This document shows positions 12,541 through 23,217 of a stretch of 64,000 nt of DNA, one piece after another. The first letter of the stretch is position 1. The number at the start of each line of letters is the position of its first letter. Source of the DNA: Larix kaempferi (taxonomy: Eukaryota; Streptophyta; Pinopsida; Pinales; Pinaceae); contig BSBM01000637.1 in assembly GCA_027924585.1 (NCBI GenBank), positions 1,364,001-1,428,000 on the forward strand. The letters are read 5' to 3'. Below the pieces are notes generated by a model. The model ran no database searches. It had not been told where the DNA came from and saw only the letters and a program-made list of their open reading frames with translations. The position numbers were made by a program, and so were the translations under genes.

Positions 12541-12835
12541 TGGGGAGCGATGGGTTGTCCGCGGAAGCACTCGGGGAGCGATGGCGAAGCGAGGCGAAGC
12601 GAGGCGGGAGCTACGGCGGGAGCGATGGCGGAGCGATGGGGAAGCGCGGAGGGCGGAGCTCGGACCGCTCGGGAGCGAAATCGCTTCGCACAGAGGCAGG
12701 GAGCGGGTTTTTCAAGGTCGAAGCGGGGTTCCGAAAATCCAAAGCGAGCTTCCTCCGACGCTTCGGCAGCGCTTTCGCTTGGAGCACGAATTGCTTGCTC
12801 GGACCGTGGGGGGGGTGGACGCTTTGGAAACCCTG
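12541..12835. repeat. hAT right subterminal G/C-rich region and terminal inverted repeat
   Basis: About 290 bp of unusually G/C-rich sequence carries at least five GGGAGCG/GGGAGCT words and several CGAAGCG/CGCTTCG words, ending in the inverted terminus at 12821-12835. The GGGAGCG words are on the same strand as those at the left end. Open frames here (for example 12540-12971) result from the low stop-codon density of the G/C-rich repeat and are not genes. Confidence 0.6.
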
Positions 12836-12843
12836 CTCCAAAG
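12836..12843. repeat. Right 8-bp target-site duplication of the hAT element
   Basis: CTCCAAAG, an exact match to 4678-4685. Confidence 0.95.
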
Positions 12844-14019
12844 TCTCAACTTTATTCAACAATGATAACAGCAGAGTATTACAATTTAGCGGAGGTTCCT
12901 TGCATCCCATGCTAACAATGGAGCAAGAGCCTTGCTTTTATAGAGTTAGAAGACAAGAGGGCGACTTCTAGAAGGAATCTAGGGCTTGAGGGGGGCGCAT
13001 CCAAGAAGAGGGAGTCTTCTCCCATTGATTTAGCACTTAACTGATACATGGAAGATGTAATGGAGTGAGGTGGCTGCCACCTCAAGAGAGGGGCGCCCCT
13101 CCTCAACCTTGTAAACTCCTCCATCCAACAACGAGCCTCCACACAAGCAAAGTCGCCCATCTCAAGAGGAGGGCGCAAATCCCAATGAGAGATCATCTAT
13201 AGTGACTTGGATCTTAACTGAATGTGATATGAGTTGATTGGAATCATCTCCGATGTTGATTGCCATGTCAATTGGGCCTTTATTTGGCCTCAATCCCTCA
13301 ATTTTAAAGAAATTGATTTTTCTCCAAACTTTATTAATTTAATTAAAAAATTCTCTTTTAATATTCTGGAGAGAATTTTTATTAAAGTGAATAATATTCA
13401 CTCAAAACTTAGGAAAAGTGGGTTTTGGGGTTTTGGGGTTTTGTGGGTGCTCTGAATTATAAAACGAGCACCCCCAAGGAAAAAACAACCCCTAGACCAC
13501 ACTTATCATATTTTTGGTTTTTTAATTAAATTATTAAAAAAAACCCGTTAAACGGGAAAAATTATTTTTGTCCAAACTGAAAGAAAATCCTAGGGGACCT
13601 GGTGCATGTCCATATGACTCAATATTGATGGCTAGCATGTGAAAAATACATAGACACATAGGCTTTAATAACTTCCCTAGGTTCGACCACCATGGAAAAT
13701 ACTCTAGCTTTGGAGGTATGAGTGAAAAACTCAGGAATTATACGCCACTGAAGCGCAATGCATAATTTCTACGGAAAAAACACTCTAGAGTATCCCCTTG
13801 ATAGCCAAACCTAAGGTACGCAAGCCTTTTACAAAATGACCATGCTTAGACCAACTTATTACAATTCCCCCATGGGGATCTGGACATGCAATTTATTACA
13901 AAGGAGCCAAAAAGGCCCTGAAAAAGTCTTGTAAACTTCTGAGCACTGATGATGAACACTTGATATGTTCATAAAACCGGCGGCTCACAAGAAGTCCAAC
14001 TATGGTACACAATAGTTGG
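12844..14019. other. Non-coding intron-2 sequence
   Basis: No convincing gene is present. It contains three GGGTTTTG-type repeats (13420-13445) and long AT-rich inverted runs (13320-13400, 13500-13570). I looked for the next GEN-like exon on the minus strand (the conserved GEAEALCA region) and did not find it. Confidence 0.5.
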
Positions 14020-15921
14020 TAACACTAAGAACATTTGTAAGGCTAGGGAGGTCGTTAAGCATAAGTTGGTTTGGAAAAGTGACTCTATGTGGTCTAACTT
14101 GTCCCTCAATGACCATAGCCTTTGGTGATCGCCAATTATCCTATTTAAAGGAAACCCGTTCAAATTCTTCTTGGTTTCAACCAAGAAACTAGGCCCTAAA
14201 AAGTGTCAAAGTTCTTTATAATGCTCGGGAAAGAGATTGGAAGAGTTCGTGGGGCTTAAAGGCCCAGTTCAATTTAATTAGCACAGACAAGCTTATTATT
14301 GACAGAAATCAAAGCCTCATCCTGGATAATCATTTCCTTAATTTCAACCTACACAGGCCACAGGCATGGTGGCATGAATGGAGGTGGGACCAAACTAAGG
14401 GATTCAAGACTAAAAATCATTCAACAAGTATTTTTGGTTGATTGTTATGACAACCTTAGATTCAAGATTAAAAAAGATGTGAAGACTTAAAGTCCAAGCA
14501 AAAAATTGGCTTTATAGGTTGAAGGCGATTTGGAAATCAGTACTAGAATCCAAGAAGACCTACTTTGCGTGGCATAGTACATGGAAGCTTAGCCATTGGG
14601 CAACAATTGAAATAGTTGTGGGTGACATGTGGCCCAAATGCCCCATGTATGAAAAGGATGAAACCATTAAGCAACTCTTCTAGTATTGTAGCTTTGCTAA
14701 ATCTACTTAACACTAGACCTCTAGATTCTACAATAAGTTTCTCCCTTTCATAGCGATTGATGACTCTGATAAGTAGCAAGCCTCTCAGTCCCCCCACTCG
14801 TCCTCAATAGCCAACTTTAGTTAAAGCATGTCTTCACGTCCTCTGTTTTGTTCGACACAAAGATTTTTTAATATCCAGCATCTTTCTTGTACCTGCACCT
14901 TATTTTATATTCTACCTTAGCTAGACATTTAACTTTTAGCTAAATACTTAGATATTTATCTTTGCTGCTTTTAGTACTATTCTAGGAGTTGCATTCACAC
15001 TCCCACTTTGTAATTTCACTGGATGAACTCCTTTAGTTCCATTGACTTACTTTTGTGGTCATTTGTTGGACAATGTTAAAATTATCTTATCTATGAAATC
15101 CTCGAAATCAACCATGCTAGGAGATACTCCCTCATGGGCCATTGAGTTTCACATGGCATGCTAGTTGACTAGAGTTGGTATTTTATATCACATTTGGAAA
15201 ACCAGAAATGAATGTATCTTCAATAGCTCCCCAATATGTACCCATCTACACTTATATTCTCAAGTGAAGACAAGGAATCTGGAGGCTGAAGCGATATAGT
15301 TGTGCCAGTTGCTAGAGGTTTGGATCCAAAGTTCAAACACGTTGCACCATGAACAGGGTTCCTCCTACTTATCACTTGTTGGGCCATTCAACTCATTCTC
15401 AAGCTTATATTGGTGAGATGCCCTCAACATAGAGTCAGTCGTATTGTTTGTCAACTCCAGGAGAAACAAACCACCCTAAGGCCCTAAAGTACCCCAATTT
15501 AATAAGTTCCCCTATTCCTTTGGCCATCTTCAAACCAAAGTAGCTTGCAGAGCCTGAAGAAAATAGTGATGGATGGGAGCCAATTTTGGCTAACTCGAAC
15601 CCACAACAAATAGATGGGGGCCAACCACCCTTAAGGATAAAGACCCTCCTCGCAACGTGGCACATTTTGATAACTGCTTGATATGAGCCTCTGATCCAGT
15701 TGGTTGACCTATTTTTCTATTTAGCTCTCTTGTGATTTGGCATGTGTTTCCTTTATGGAGAGTATATTTTTGTCCCTACGTGGCACCATTTTTTATATGA
15801 TAGGAATGGTAGATATCAGCATTATGCTTGTAGCGGTTGTTCTTATGACCCTATTTTGTATAAAATGAATGTAACCTATTTTGTATATTGATCAAATAAG
15901 AATCATTTTATTCCAAAAAAA
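14020..15921 (+). pseudogene. Decayed LINE remnant (3' end of ORF2 and tail)
   Basis: Scattered segments on the plus strand resemble the C-terminal part of plant L1-clade ORF2. Near 14510-14700 a zf-RVT-like stretch includes RLKAIWKSV, AWHSTWKLS, CPMYEKDETIKQL and YCSFAKS. Near 15180-15235 there is HIWKTRNECIFN, the usual IWK.RN..IF motif between zf-RVT and RNase H. The 3' end is AT-rich, with ATTTTATTCC and then a short A7 run at 15915-15921, like a LINE tail. Many stops and shifts make it far older than the other LINEs in the window. The left boundary is approximate. Confidence 0.55.
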
Positions 15922-16834
15922 TGTATAGATCTTTTCATAGATACCAAAATCCTAGAACATACTTTTGCCTTCAAATACAAAAGTTATGGCTGTTAAGAGT
16001 TACGAGTTGATAACTTTGGCACAATGGTGTACAATATATAAGAAAAGAAGTGTCATGATGAGATGGTGTGGAAAATGGCCTCATTTGGGGGTATTTATAG
16101 TGGTCAAAGGGCCTTCCCTCAAGTCAGCCCCATCTTCTGAACTGGATTGTCACATGTATTTAGTGATGCAATACTTTAAGGTCAGCCCAACAAATCAACA
16201 TTCTACATCAACCTCTACACTTAAGTTTGCCCAGTTTTTTGACACTAGTATAGATAGATAGATAAGTTGGATCAATAGGTTGTTAGAAAGACCAATCACA
16301 ATTTGAAAAGCTTCAGGCCGTGTCATCTCATATATAAAAAGACCTGTTAAGGGGGTTTTCATCAATGTATTCATATGCAATCTATGTTATACAATATTCC
16401 CTGATGTACACTTTTGAATTTTTGCTGTCTACACTTTGACACACATGATAAATACATGACAAAAAAGACATGATATACCAGCACAACCTTCTTAATACTT
16501 ATCTAGATTTGCACTCATGGGATATGTCCAACCAAGTTCGCCACCAAGATACAACACTTCCTATAACTAAATGGCGAAGAGCGTACATGGTGAAGATTCA
16601 AAGAGAAATCTAGAATGGAGTTTAATGTTGACAGAAAAAAGCCATGCCTTCACCAGCTAATTAAAAGAATAGCACATTCTAAAGAGAATATAAAATACAA
16701 AAACATATGATCATGTAAAAGAGAAACCACCAAATACAACTATAAATCATTCTGCAAATATAAACCACAGCAAATTTCTGAGATACAACACAATGCTCAC
16801 CACACATTCTTCAATACTTCAACACAATACTCAC
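15922..16834. other. Intron-2 sequence next to exon 2
   Basis: This is AT-rich sequence without ORFs of interest. It begins, on the minus strand, with the splice donor of exon 2 and so is the 5' part of intron 2. A short duplication (CACCACACATTCTTCAATACTT) brackets the exon end, near 16798-16852. Confidence 0.5.
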
Positions 16835-16996
16835 CACACATTCTTCAATACTTTGATTGAAGACAGGATTTCGTTCCAAATTGATACATTCAGCTTTTTT
16901 ATCAATCCCTGTCATTCTATAAAAGCGGACCATGCGCACTGGTGACTTTAAAGCTGGAGGATCCCCATCCACAACAAACACCGGAAATACTCCAAG
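16835..16996 (-). CDS. GEN1/SEND1-like flap endonuclease, exon 2 (partial gene)
   Basis: The exon encodes 54 codons from LGVFPVFVVDGDPPALK to NPVFNQSIEECV. This is the second block of the XPG N-terminal nuclease domain. The VFVVDGDPP.LK stretch carries a conserved acidic residue of the metal-binding site, and RMVRFYRMTGID matches the following helix of plant GEN proteins. On the minus strand it is preceded by TTCAG (acceptor, AG at 16997-16998) and followed by GTGAGT (donor, 16834-16829), an excellent plant donor. Phase is 0 at both ends, fitting exon 1. No stop or shift is seen. The protein resolves branched DNA such as Holliday junctions and flaps in the nucleus. The next exon, expected to start near ELLE..G.PV, is not in the window. 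Confidence 0.88.
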
Positions 16997-17556
16997 CTGA
17001 ACCATATAGATTCCACCAAACCAAGTCCATGAGTAATTTCATCAAGGGTGTGCTTCAAGAAAATAACTCTACAAAGTTGTGATGAATATTCAAAAAAATA
17101 AAAGCTTTAGGTTAGCATCATATTGAACATCAATTTTAGTACAACCACATTGGTTAACTATGCTTGTTCACAAGCAGCATAAAGTTCATATTTTTTGTCT
17201 TATCATCCTACTTACAATGAACAACAATAAAAAATGAAATTAATTAGTTTGACTAGGATACTGAAATTCTCTATATGCATGTGTCCCAACGGAAATGGAT
17301 TTCCATGAGTTGTGGTTAACACTAGTCCAATATCTCATGGGCCAACTGCAAGTATATTCTGGGATTACAATTCTAACAAAATTATGGAAAAGCCCTCATG
17401 TATTTTTATTGTCCAACATTTCCGACTATTAAGAGTCAAGATATAGTCCATCTTCAGGGAGATGTCACACTTGAAGCAAGATGAGAAAAAGGAATCCACA
17501 AGCCAACTCTATAGCTAGCTGCTTCAAGCCAGAGTGGAGCACTCCATGAATGGGCT
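16997..17556. other. Intron-1 sequence left of Copia-1
   Basis: AT-rich, non-coding sequence between exon 2 and the insertion site of Copia-1. I see no element termini or coding motifs in it. Confidence 0.5.
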
Positions 17557-17561
17557 GGTCT
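17557..17561. repeat. Left target-site duplication of Copia-1 (GGTCT)
   Basis: GGTCT precedes the 5' LTR and is repeated at 24360-24364 after the 3' LTR. Confidence 0.93.
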
Positions 17562-18169
17562 TGTTGATGTACATGTAACTTCGGAATGTATTTTATCCAT
17601 GTATATTGTATTCCTATAGAGATGTTATTATTCCTCTATACGGAAGTGTCGTCATTTATATTGTAAGCGTCATAACTTATACTTGATGGGTTATTAGACC
17701 ACCTTGATGGGGTCGGCACTGTATGAGTCATGTGGGTAAATGGGTTATTAGACCACCAAGTGTGGGGTCGGCCCGGATTAATGTAACCATGGGTTATTAG
17801 GCTAAGCTAGACAAGTCGGCCCCACTGGTTTATTGGGCAAGACAGGACAAGTATAAATAGAGATCGGGAGATCTCTATTTCATCACTCATTTTTACTCAC
17901 TCTTCTATCACTGGAAAAGTGGCGCACATGTGAGGAGGAATATCAGCCACTAGGAGAAGACTATCTCTTGTACTTTGGTTGTATCATTGCTCTTTCTATC
18001 TCTGAGGAAGTTGCGGGGTTTTTCACCTTCTTGGTTTTCTCCGGTGAAACTCTGTGTCTCTTGTGTGCTTGCATTATTGTGTCCATGATTGATATGCTGT
18101 AGATATGCTGTACATGTTATTCTCTCAGTTAAGATCTTAGATCAGATTGAAAATTCTGAAAAACTAACA
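17562..18169 (+). repeat. Copia-1 5' LTR (608 bp)
   Basis: Starts TGTTGATGTACATG and ends AAACTAACA directly before the primer-binding site. It carries the TATA box at 17852-17859. It aligns to 23708-24359 throughout, apart from a 44-bp tandem duplication present only in the 3' copy. Confidence 0.95.
17852..17859 (+). promoter_or_regulatory. TATA box of the Copia-1 5' LTR
   Basis: TATAAATA is followed by a GA-rich inverted repeat, AGAGATC..GATCTCT (17859-17877). The same block is identical in the 3' LTR (TATAAATA at 24042-24049). Its position in the LTR fits the U3/R border. Confidence 0.75.
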
Positions 18170-18181
18170 TGGTATTAGAGC
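18170..18181 (+). other. Copia-1 primer-binding site
   Basis: TGGTATTAGAGC directly follows the 5' LTR. It differs by one base from TGGTATCAGAGC, the common plant copia site complementary to the 3' end of initiator methionine tRNA, which primes minus-strand DNA synthesis. Confidence 0.9.
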
Positions 18182-20954
18182 TAGCCTGAAAGAAGGCATG
18201 GTATGGCAGTTATGACACTTGTTGCACTTGCGAAGCTAGGGCTTGATATAGCAAAAACCAGTCATTGTAGCACTTTCGCTATAAATCTATTTCGGTGAGG
18301 ATTCAGGATCTGAAACTCTTACAGGTCGAAGATAAGATCCCCATGTACCTTGTGTCCGAAGCACAACTTCTAATTCGTTGTACTTTGTGTTTTATGATCT
18401 GTACAATCTAGGGTTTCTGCCTCTTCTAGATTTGAGTCATAAACAAGTGACCTAGGCAAAAAGGTCATAACTTGGGCTAGGAAGCTCCAAATGAAATTTC
18501 GTAGAAAGTGACAGGTAGGGCACGGACTGTACTTTCACAGGCCGAAGGTTCAGAGGCCGAAAGTGAACCAATGACACGTGGCACTCCGTACAAGTTCGCT
18601 CTCCTGTTTTATCCCATAAACAGGTCACGTTGTGACACTTGGCATAACTCTCTCTCAGAGAATCCAATTGAGGTCAGACCTGTGGGGTTGGAAAGATGAC
18701 AGGTCGGGCTACCACAGGTAGAAGTTTCAAACCCTGTGGATTCGTAATTTCGGAGTTACACCAGAAACAATCAGGTACATATTTATGTCAAAACAGAATT
18801 GGATTTTGAGCACCTTCATTCATGGCTCCGGGAATTTAGGGTTTCGGAGAATGTTGGAATTTTTTGTATCGGAGACCACGGCTGGATGCTCCTCATCAAA
18901 ATCGAAATTTAGAGACCAAGATCGAATTTTTTGGTTGGGCAGAAGGCCGGGCTTGATCAAACCCTAGGTCGGGATTTTGATCGGAAAGGTGGAAAATTAG
19001 GGCTTTTGAAAAAGTTGGAATTTCTGAAGTCTGTGACCACGGCTAGAAGCTCCTCAGAAAAATCGAAGTTTAGAGCTTTGGATCGAACCTTTTGGTTGGG
19101 TAGAAGGGTGGGCTTTATCAAACCCTAGTTCAAGATCCTGTCCAGAAGATCCAGAAGTTTCAAAGGCAATTTTGAGGGGTGAAACTTTGCAGTTTTCAAA
19201 TTCTGAGTATACCAGCTTGATCAGCTCATCAAGGCGCATCTTTCTATCCTTTTAGAAGTTTGAAATTCAAAGTTTGAATTTTAGGGTTTCTCTGACAAAC
19301 CCTAATCCAGCTCCAAATACAGTTTCTGCAAATCAAGTGGATTGGGTTAATCCTAGAAGAGAATGGATTGGTCACCTGCATAAGTGAAGAAGTTCCTATT
19401 TCAGAGGGAGATGAGGCTAAGGCCTTACATAAGAAGATTACAAGCAATCTCAACAGGTATGACTTATCTAGGTATGTTTCGAGATCTGTTCATGATTAAG
19501 CTTATGATATCTTTGTCTTCATTAAGGTTAGTACAATCTTGATTAACTTTAGACTTGTTGTATCACCTTAATAAAATATGAATGCATGATAGAAGATATT
19601 CATTGATTAGGGTTTTGACACTTATGATTGTACTAATGCATTGTGGTGTTGTATGAGGTTGATGTTGCCCACTAACATGAAAGGTACATCAAGAAAGACA
19701 AATCATGTTCTAGTTCAAGAACATATGACCATGGTGACATGAAGACAAAGATTCATCCATTATCATGGATCACATAGAAGATCTACTTATGGTGACATGA
19801 AGACAAAGATTCATCCATTATCATGGATCACATAGAAGATCTACTTACGAGGTATGTATAACTTGGTTCTATAATGGTTAACCTATGAGATATGCAGGTT
19901 ACTAGCACAAGTCATTGAAGAGAACAAGAAGACATTATGCGGGTATGTTAGACATAACTAGCTAGCATGCTAATCCAGGTATGTTTTTCCTATATCAAGT
20001 TAGAATCCTACCTTGTGTTAGGATCTCTTATATAAGTATACATGGCATGATTGATAATGATTATTCATTGAAGTTAGTAATCATGGGTTTAGGCATATTA
20101 TGCTTCTTACTTTGATTGATGATATGACTAACCAGAAAATTCCTTTGGCCAAATAAGAATATGCATGAGTAAAAGAAGTATTCCCTGAAACCTTGAATAC
20201 TAATGTTTATTATCTGTGTTTGAAATGATCATGACTATACATGTTTAAGATTATTGTGTTTTGATTATACTAATGAATGTATGATTATGTATGAGATCTC
20301 GAAAGTAACACAATGATGATACTAGTAAGCATGCATAGTGATCAAGGATGGATATAAGTTCAAGGACAGGTAATCCAGGAAGCAAAGATCAAGAAGGAGC
20401 ACACTCCAGTAGTTCCTGCAAGGAAGCAAACATTGAGAGGGAGTCCACCCTACAACCAAACAAAGATAAGTATTTGAATTGTCATTTCTTGCATACTTGT
20501 TTGTTTAAATAATATTGCTCAATGATGTATATGACTTATGTTCCTAAACTTAGGATGTGTATTATGCATATTAGAATAATTGCATTAATGAACAGTATAC
20601 TACTAATATGCATGTGATGGGTAAGTGGCCTATGGCGCTATACAACATTCCATTGCTACTTATCTAGAATGAAACCTCTTTGTTGACATGTTGGGAGTTG
20701 TACACACTCTTAACAATGTTCTGGTAGAGATTGGAAGGCATCTAGAAAGTTATGGGATATGGATAAATGTTGTATTGAAGCATTGGCTAAGATAATTGCA
20801 TGACTGTATGACATATTTATTTATGTGTAAGAATTTGTTCTGAAAACTATGAGATGTTTCTAATCATGCAATTTAACTTATTTTGTAGGAAAGATCATAT
20901 ACCATCACCTACAAAAGAAGGACTACAACATTTGTTTAGCAACAAAGTTATCTA
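18182..20954 (+). other. Copia-1 non-coding leader replacing gag/PR/INT
   Basis: No gag, protease or integrase motif is visible in any frame. The region contains two diverged copies of a unit of about 150 bp (near 18834-18969 and 18985-19133; shared words ACCACGGCT, GAAGCTCCTCA, TTTTGGTTGGG, ATCAAACCCTAG) and a 58-bp exact tandem duplication at 19731-19846. The rest resembles AT-rich non-coding plant sequence. It may be a captured or rearranged segment. Its origin is unknown. Confidence 0.6.
19731..19846 (+). repeat. 58-bp exact tandem duplication
   Basis: The unit starting ATGGTGACATGAAGAC occupies 19731-19788 and is repeated at 19789-19846 with no difference seen. It lies inside the Copia-1 leader. 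Confidence 0.9.
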
Positions 20955-22486
20955 TTGAAGATATTGAAGTTCCCAGGATTTGGGAAGAATGCCATGATCA
21001 AGGAATACCAGTCGATCATGAAGAATGATGTTTGGGATGTGGTACCAAGACCAGATGGGAAGTCTGTGGTGACTTCCAAGTGGATCTATAAGATCAAGCA
21101 TGCTGCAGATGGCAGCATAGAAAAATATAAGGCAAGGTTTGTAGCTCGTGGCTTCTCCCAGAAAGAAAGAATTGACTATGAAGAGACCTTTGCTCCTGTG
21201 GCCAGATACACTTCCATTAGATCAGTACTTGCTCTGGCTGCAGTGATGAAATGGAAGGTACACCAGATGGATGTCAAGACAGCTTTCTTGAATGGTGTAG
21301 TTGAAGAGGAAGTGTATGTGGAGCAGCCACTCGAGTTTGAGACACATGACCGAGAGTCATATGTGTGCAGACTGAAGTAAGTCTTGTATGGCTTGAAGCA
21401 AGCTCCTAGGACTTGGTATGGTAGGATAGACAGCTTTCTATCTAGTTTGGGCTTTACCAAGAGTAAAGCGGATTCCAACCTTTACTACAAGGTTGAGGAA
21501 GGCAATCCAGTGATACTACTATTCTATGTGGATGACCTGTTTGTAACAAGTGAGGATAGATTGATTACCGACACGAAGAGGAAGCTTGCTGCCGAGTTCG
21601 AGATGAAGGACTTGGGGATGATGCACTATTTTCTAGGCATGGAGGTGTGGCAAAGTGCAGATGGGATCTTCCTTGGACAAGGGAAGTATGCAGTAGAGAT
21701 CCTGAAGAGGTTCGGGATGATGGACTGCAAGGCCATGGCCACACCTATGGCATCGAACCTGAAGCTTCTGTGTGATGCTTCATCTGATCTGGTTGATGTC
21801 ACTATGTATCGTCAGATGATTAGGTCCTTGATGTACCTGACGAACACGAGACCAGATATTTGCTTTGCGGTGAACACATTGAGCCAGTTCCTGACAGATC
21901 CGAGGAGTGTTCACCTGGTTGTTGTAAAGCATATTCTGAGGTACTTGAAGGGTACAGTTGATTATGGGCTCAAGTATGATGCGAATCAAAAGTTTAACCT
22001 GCAGGGTTATGTTGATTCAGACTGGGAAGGCAGTGCTGCAGATAGGGAGAGCACTTCTGGGTGCTGCTTCAGTATGTGATCAGGTGTGATATCTTGGTAT
22101 AGCAGGAAGCAACCTGCGTAGCAATGAGTACAGCCGAAGCAGAGTATGTTGCAGCTTGTTCGGCTAGTTGTGAGGCAGTATGGCTCCAGAAGCTACTGTC
22201 TGAGTTATTTGATCTCCCACTGGAGGCTACTGGTATCTTTTGTGACAACCAAAGTTGTGTGAAGCTGTCTAAGAACTCGGTGTTCCACGACAGGTCGAAG
22301 CACATTGAGATCAAATATCACTATATCAGGGATATGGTGCAGAGAGGAGCAGCGAAGCTCCTGTATGTTGCGATGGATGAGCAGATTGCAGATATGTTGA
22401 CGAAACCACCAGCTAGAGTGAAGTTTGAATACTTCAAAGAGAGGCTTGGTGTTCTTCAAACTAATGACACTTTGAGGAAGAAGTGA
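20955..22486 (+). pseudogene. Copia-1 reverse transcriptase / RNase H (broken)
   Basis: The RT starts within the usual copia sequence MKNDVWDVVPRP, then KWIYKIKH, KARFVARGFSQ, DVKTAFLNG, LYGLKQAPR and the catalytic YVDD (21525-21536). RNase H follows with DSDW near 22014-22025, SAEAEY-like TAEAEY near 22132, CDNQS near 22239-22253 and HIEIKYHYIRD. Defects are an in-frame TAA at 21378-21380, a TGA at 22077-22079 and a one-base shift near 22118-22123. The gene ends at 22486 with a basic RKK tail. It once made the RT and RNase H that copy the element in virus-like particles. Without gag, PR and INT this copy could move only with help. Confidence 0.93.
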
Positions 22487-22559
22487 AGGACACATTTGTT
22501 GGAGCCATTCCAAGCATGGTGAGAGGAGGATCCTTCCCATGGCTGTGGATGTAAGCGCT

Positions 22560-22912
22560 GGATGATGAGCATCAAGACAATGCTCCAGTTACTGCTCTGT
22601 ATATGCATCATGTTGGATGCTAGATATGATGAGTTGGATCATGTATATGTATATGCATCATGTTGGATGCTGGATATGATCAGTTGGATCATGTATATGT
22701 ATATGCATCATGTTGGATGTTTGACATGATCAGGTAGATCATATATGTTGATATGTATCAGGTGGATACATTGTATGATCAGGTAGATCATGTATGATGA
22801 TATGTATCAGGTGGATACATGGTATGCATCAGGTGGATGCAATGATGATCAGGATGATCATGCTATGATGACATGCATCAGGTAGATGCCTTGACATGAT
22901 CAGGTGGATCAT
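22560..22912 (+). repeat. Copia-1 3' region: array of short hairpins with co-varying arms
   Basis: At least seven short inverted repeats share a middle close to AGGTGG or AGGTAG, while their arms change together. Examples are GATC..GATC at 22728-22740, 22777-22789, 22847-22859 and 22898-22910; GTATC..GATAC at 22755-22769 and 22804-22818; GCATC..GATGC at 22826-22840 and 22875-22889. A larger one with 7-bp arms (GAGTATC..GATACTC) is at 23322-23340. Older related units (GCATCATGTTGGATGC) precede them. The array lies between the RNase H stop codon and the purine tract. Confidence 0.8.
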
Positions 22913-22939
22913 GAATGATGAGTCTGAAGACACAGATGC

Positions 22940-23217
22940 ACAGAGCCTTTCCGACATGGTGGTAGATGTGTTCTCCCATGTGCGTTGATGTAAGTGCAGA
23001 GCCTTTCCGACATGGTGGTAGATGTGTTCTCCCATGTGCGTTGATGTAAGTGCAAAGCCTTTCCGACATGGTGGTAGATGTGTTCTCCCATGTGCGTTGA
23101 TGTAAGTGCAGAGACATGGTGGTAGATGTGTTCTCCCATGTGCGTTGATGTAAGTGCAAAGCCTTTCCGACATGGTGGCAGATGTGTTCTCCCATGTGCG
23201 TTGATGTGAGTGCTGAG
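22940..23217 (+). repeat. 56-bp tandem repeats, about five copies
   Basis: A 56-bp unit (core CCTTTCCGACATGGTGG, then GTGTTCTCCCATGTGCG) repeats at about 22942, 22998 and 23054. A copy shortened by about 8 bp follows near 23110, then another full copy near 23158. Long minus-strand ORFs across it are products of the repeat. It sits in the Copia-1 3' region. Confidence 0.9.

Larger units (their letters stand above)
4686..12835 (-). mobile_element. hAT-superfamily DNA transposon carrying a nested LTR-A
   Basis: The termini are imperfect inverted repeats: CAGGGTTGCCATGCG at 4686-4700, and the reverse complement of CAGGGTTTCCAAAGC at 12821-12835. Identical 8-bp target duplications (CTCCAAAG) flank them. 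Inside, the minus strand encodes a BED-finger/DUF659/hAT-C transposase. Removing the nested LTR (7298-11783) and its duplicated 5 bp leaves about 3.66 kb, an ordinary autonomous hAT size. Both subterminal regions are G/C-rich and carry repeated GGGAGCG words. The element sits in intron 2 of the GEN-like gene. The transposase is disabled, so the element is no longer autonomous. Confidence 0.93.

Noticed and set aside
12540-12971. Plus-strand ORFs of 94-143 codons
   Set aside because: G/C-rich subterminal repeat of the hAT element; frames are open on both strands and the peptide is low-complexity.
1-16834. Third exon of the GEN-like gene within the window
   Set aside because: I scanned the minus strand for the conserved GEAEALCAQ region and found no match; it probably lies to the left of the window.
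22940-23217. CRISPR-like array
   Set aside because: Units are contiguous 56-bp tandem repeats without spacers, inside a plant retrotransposon.
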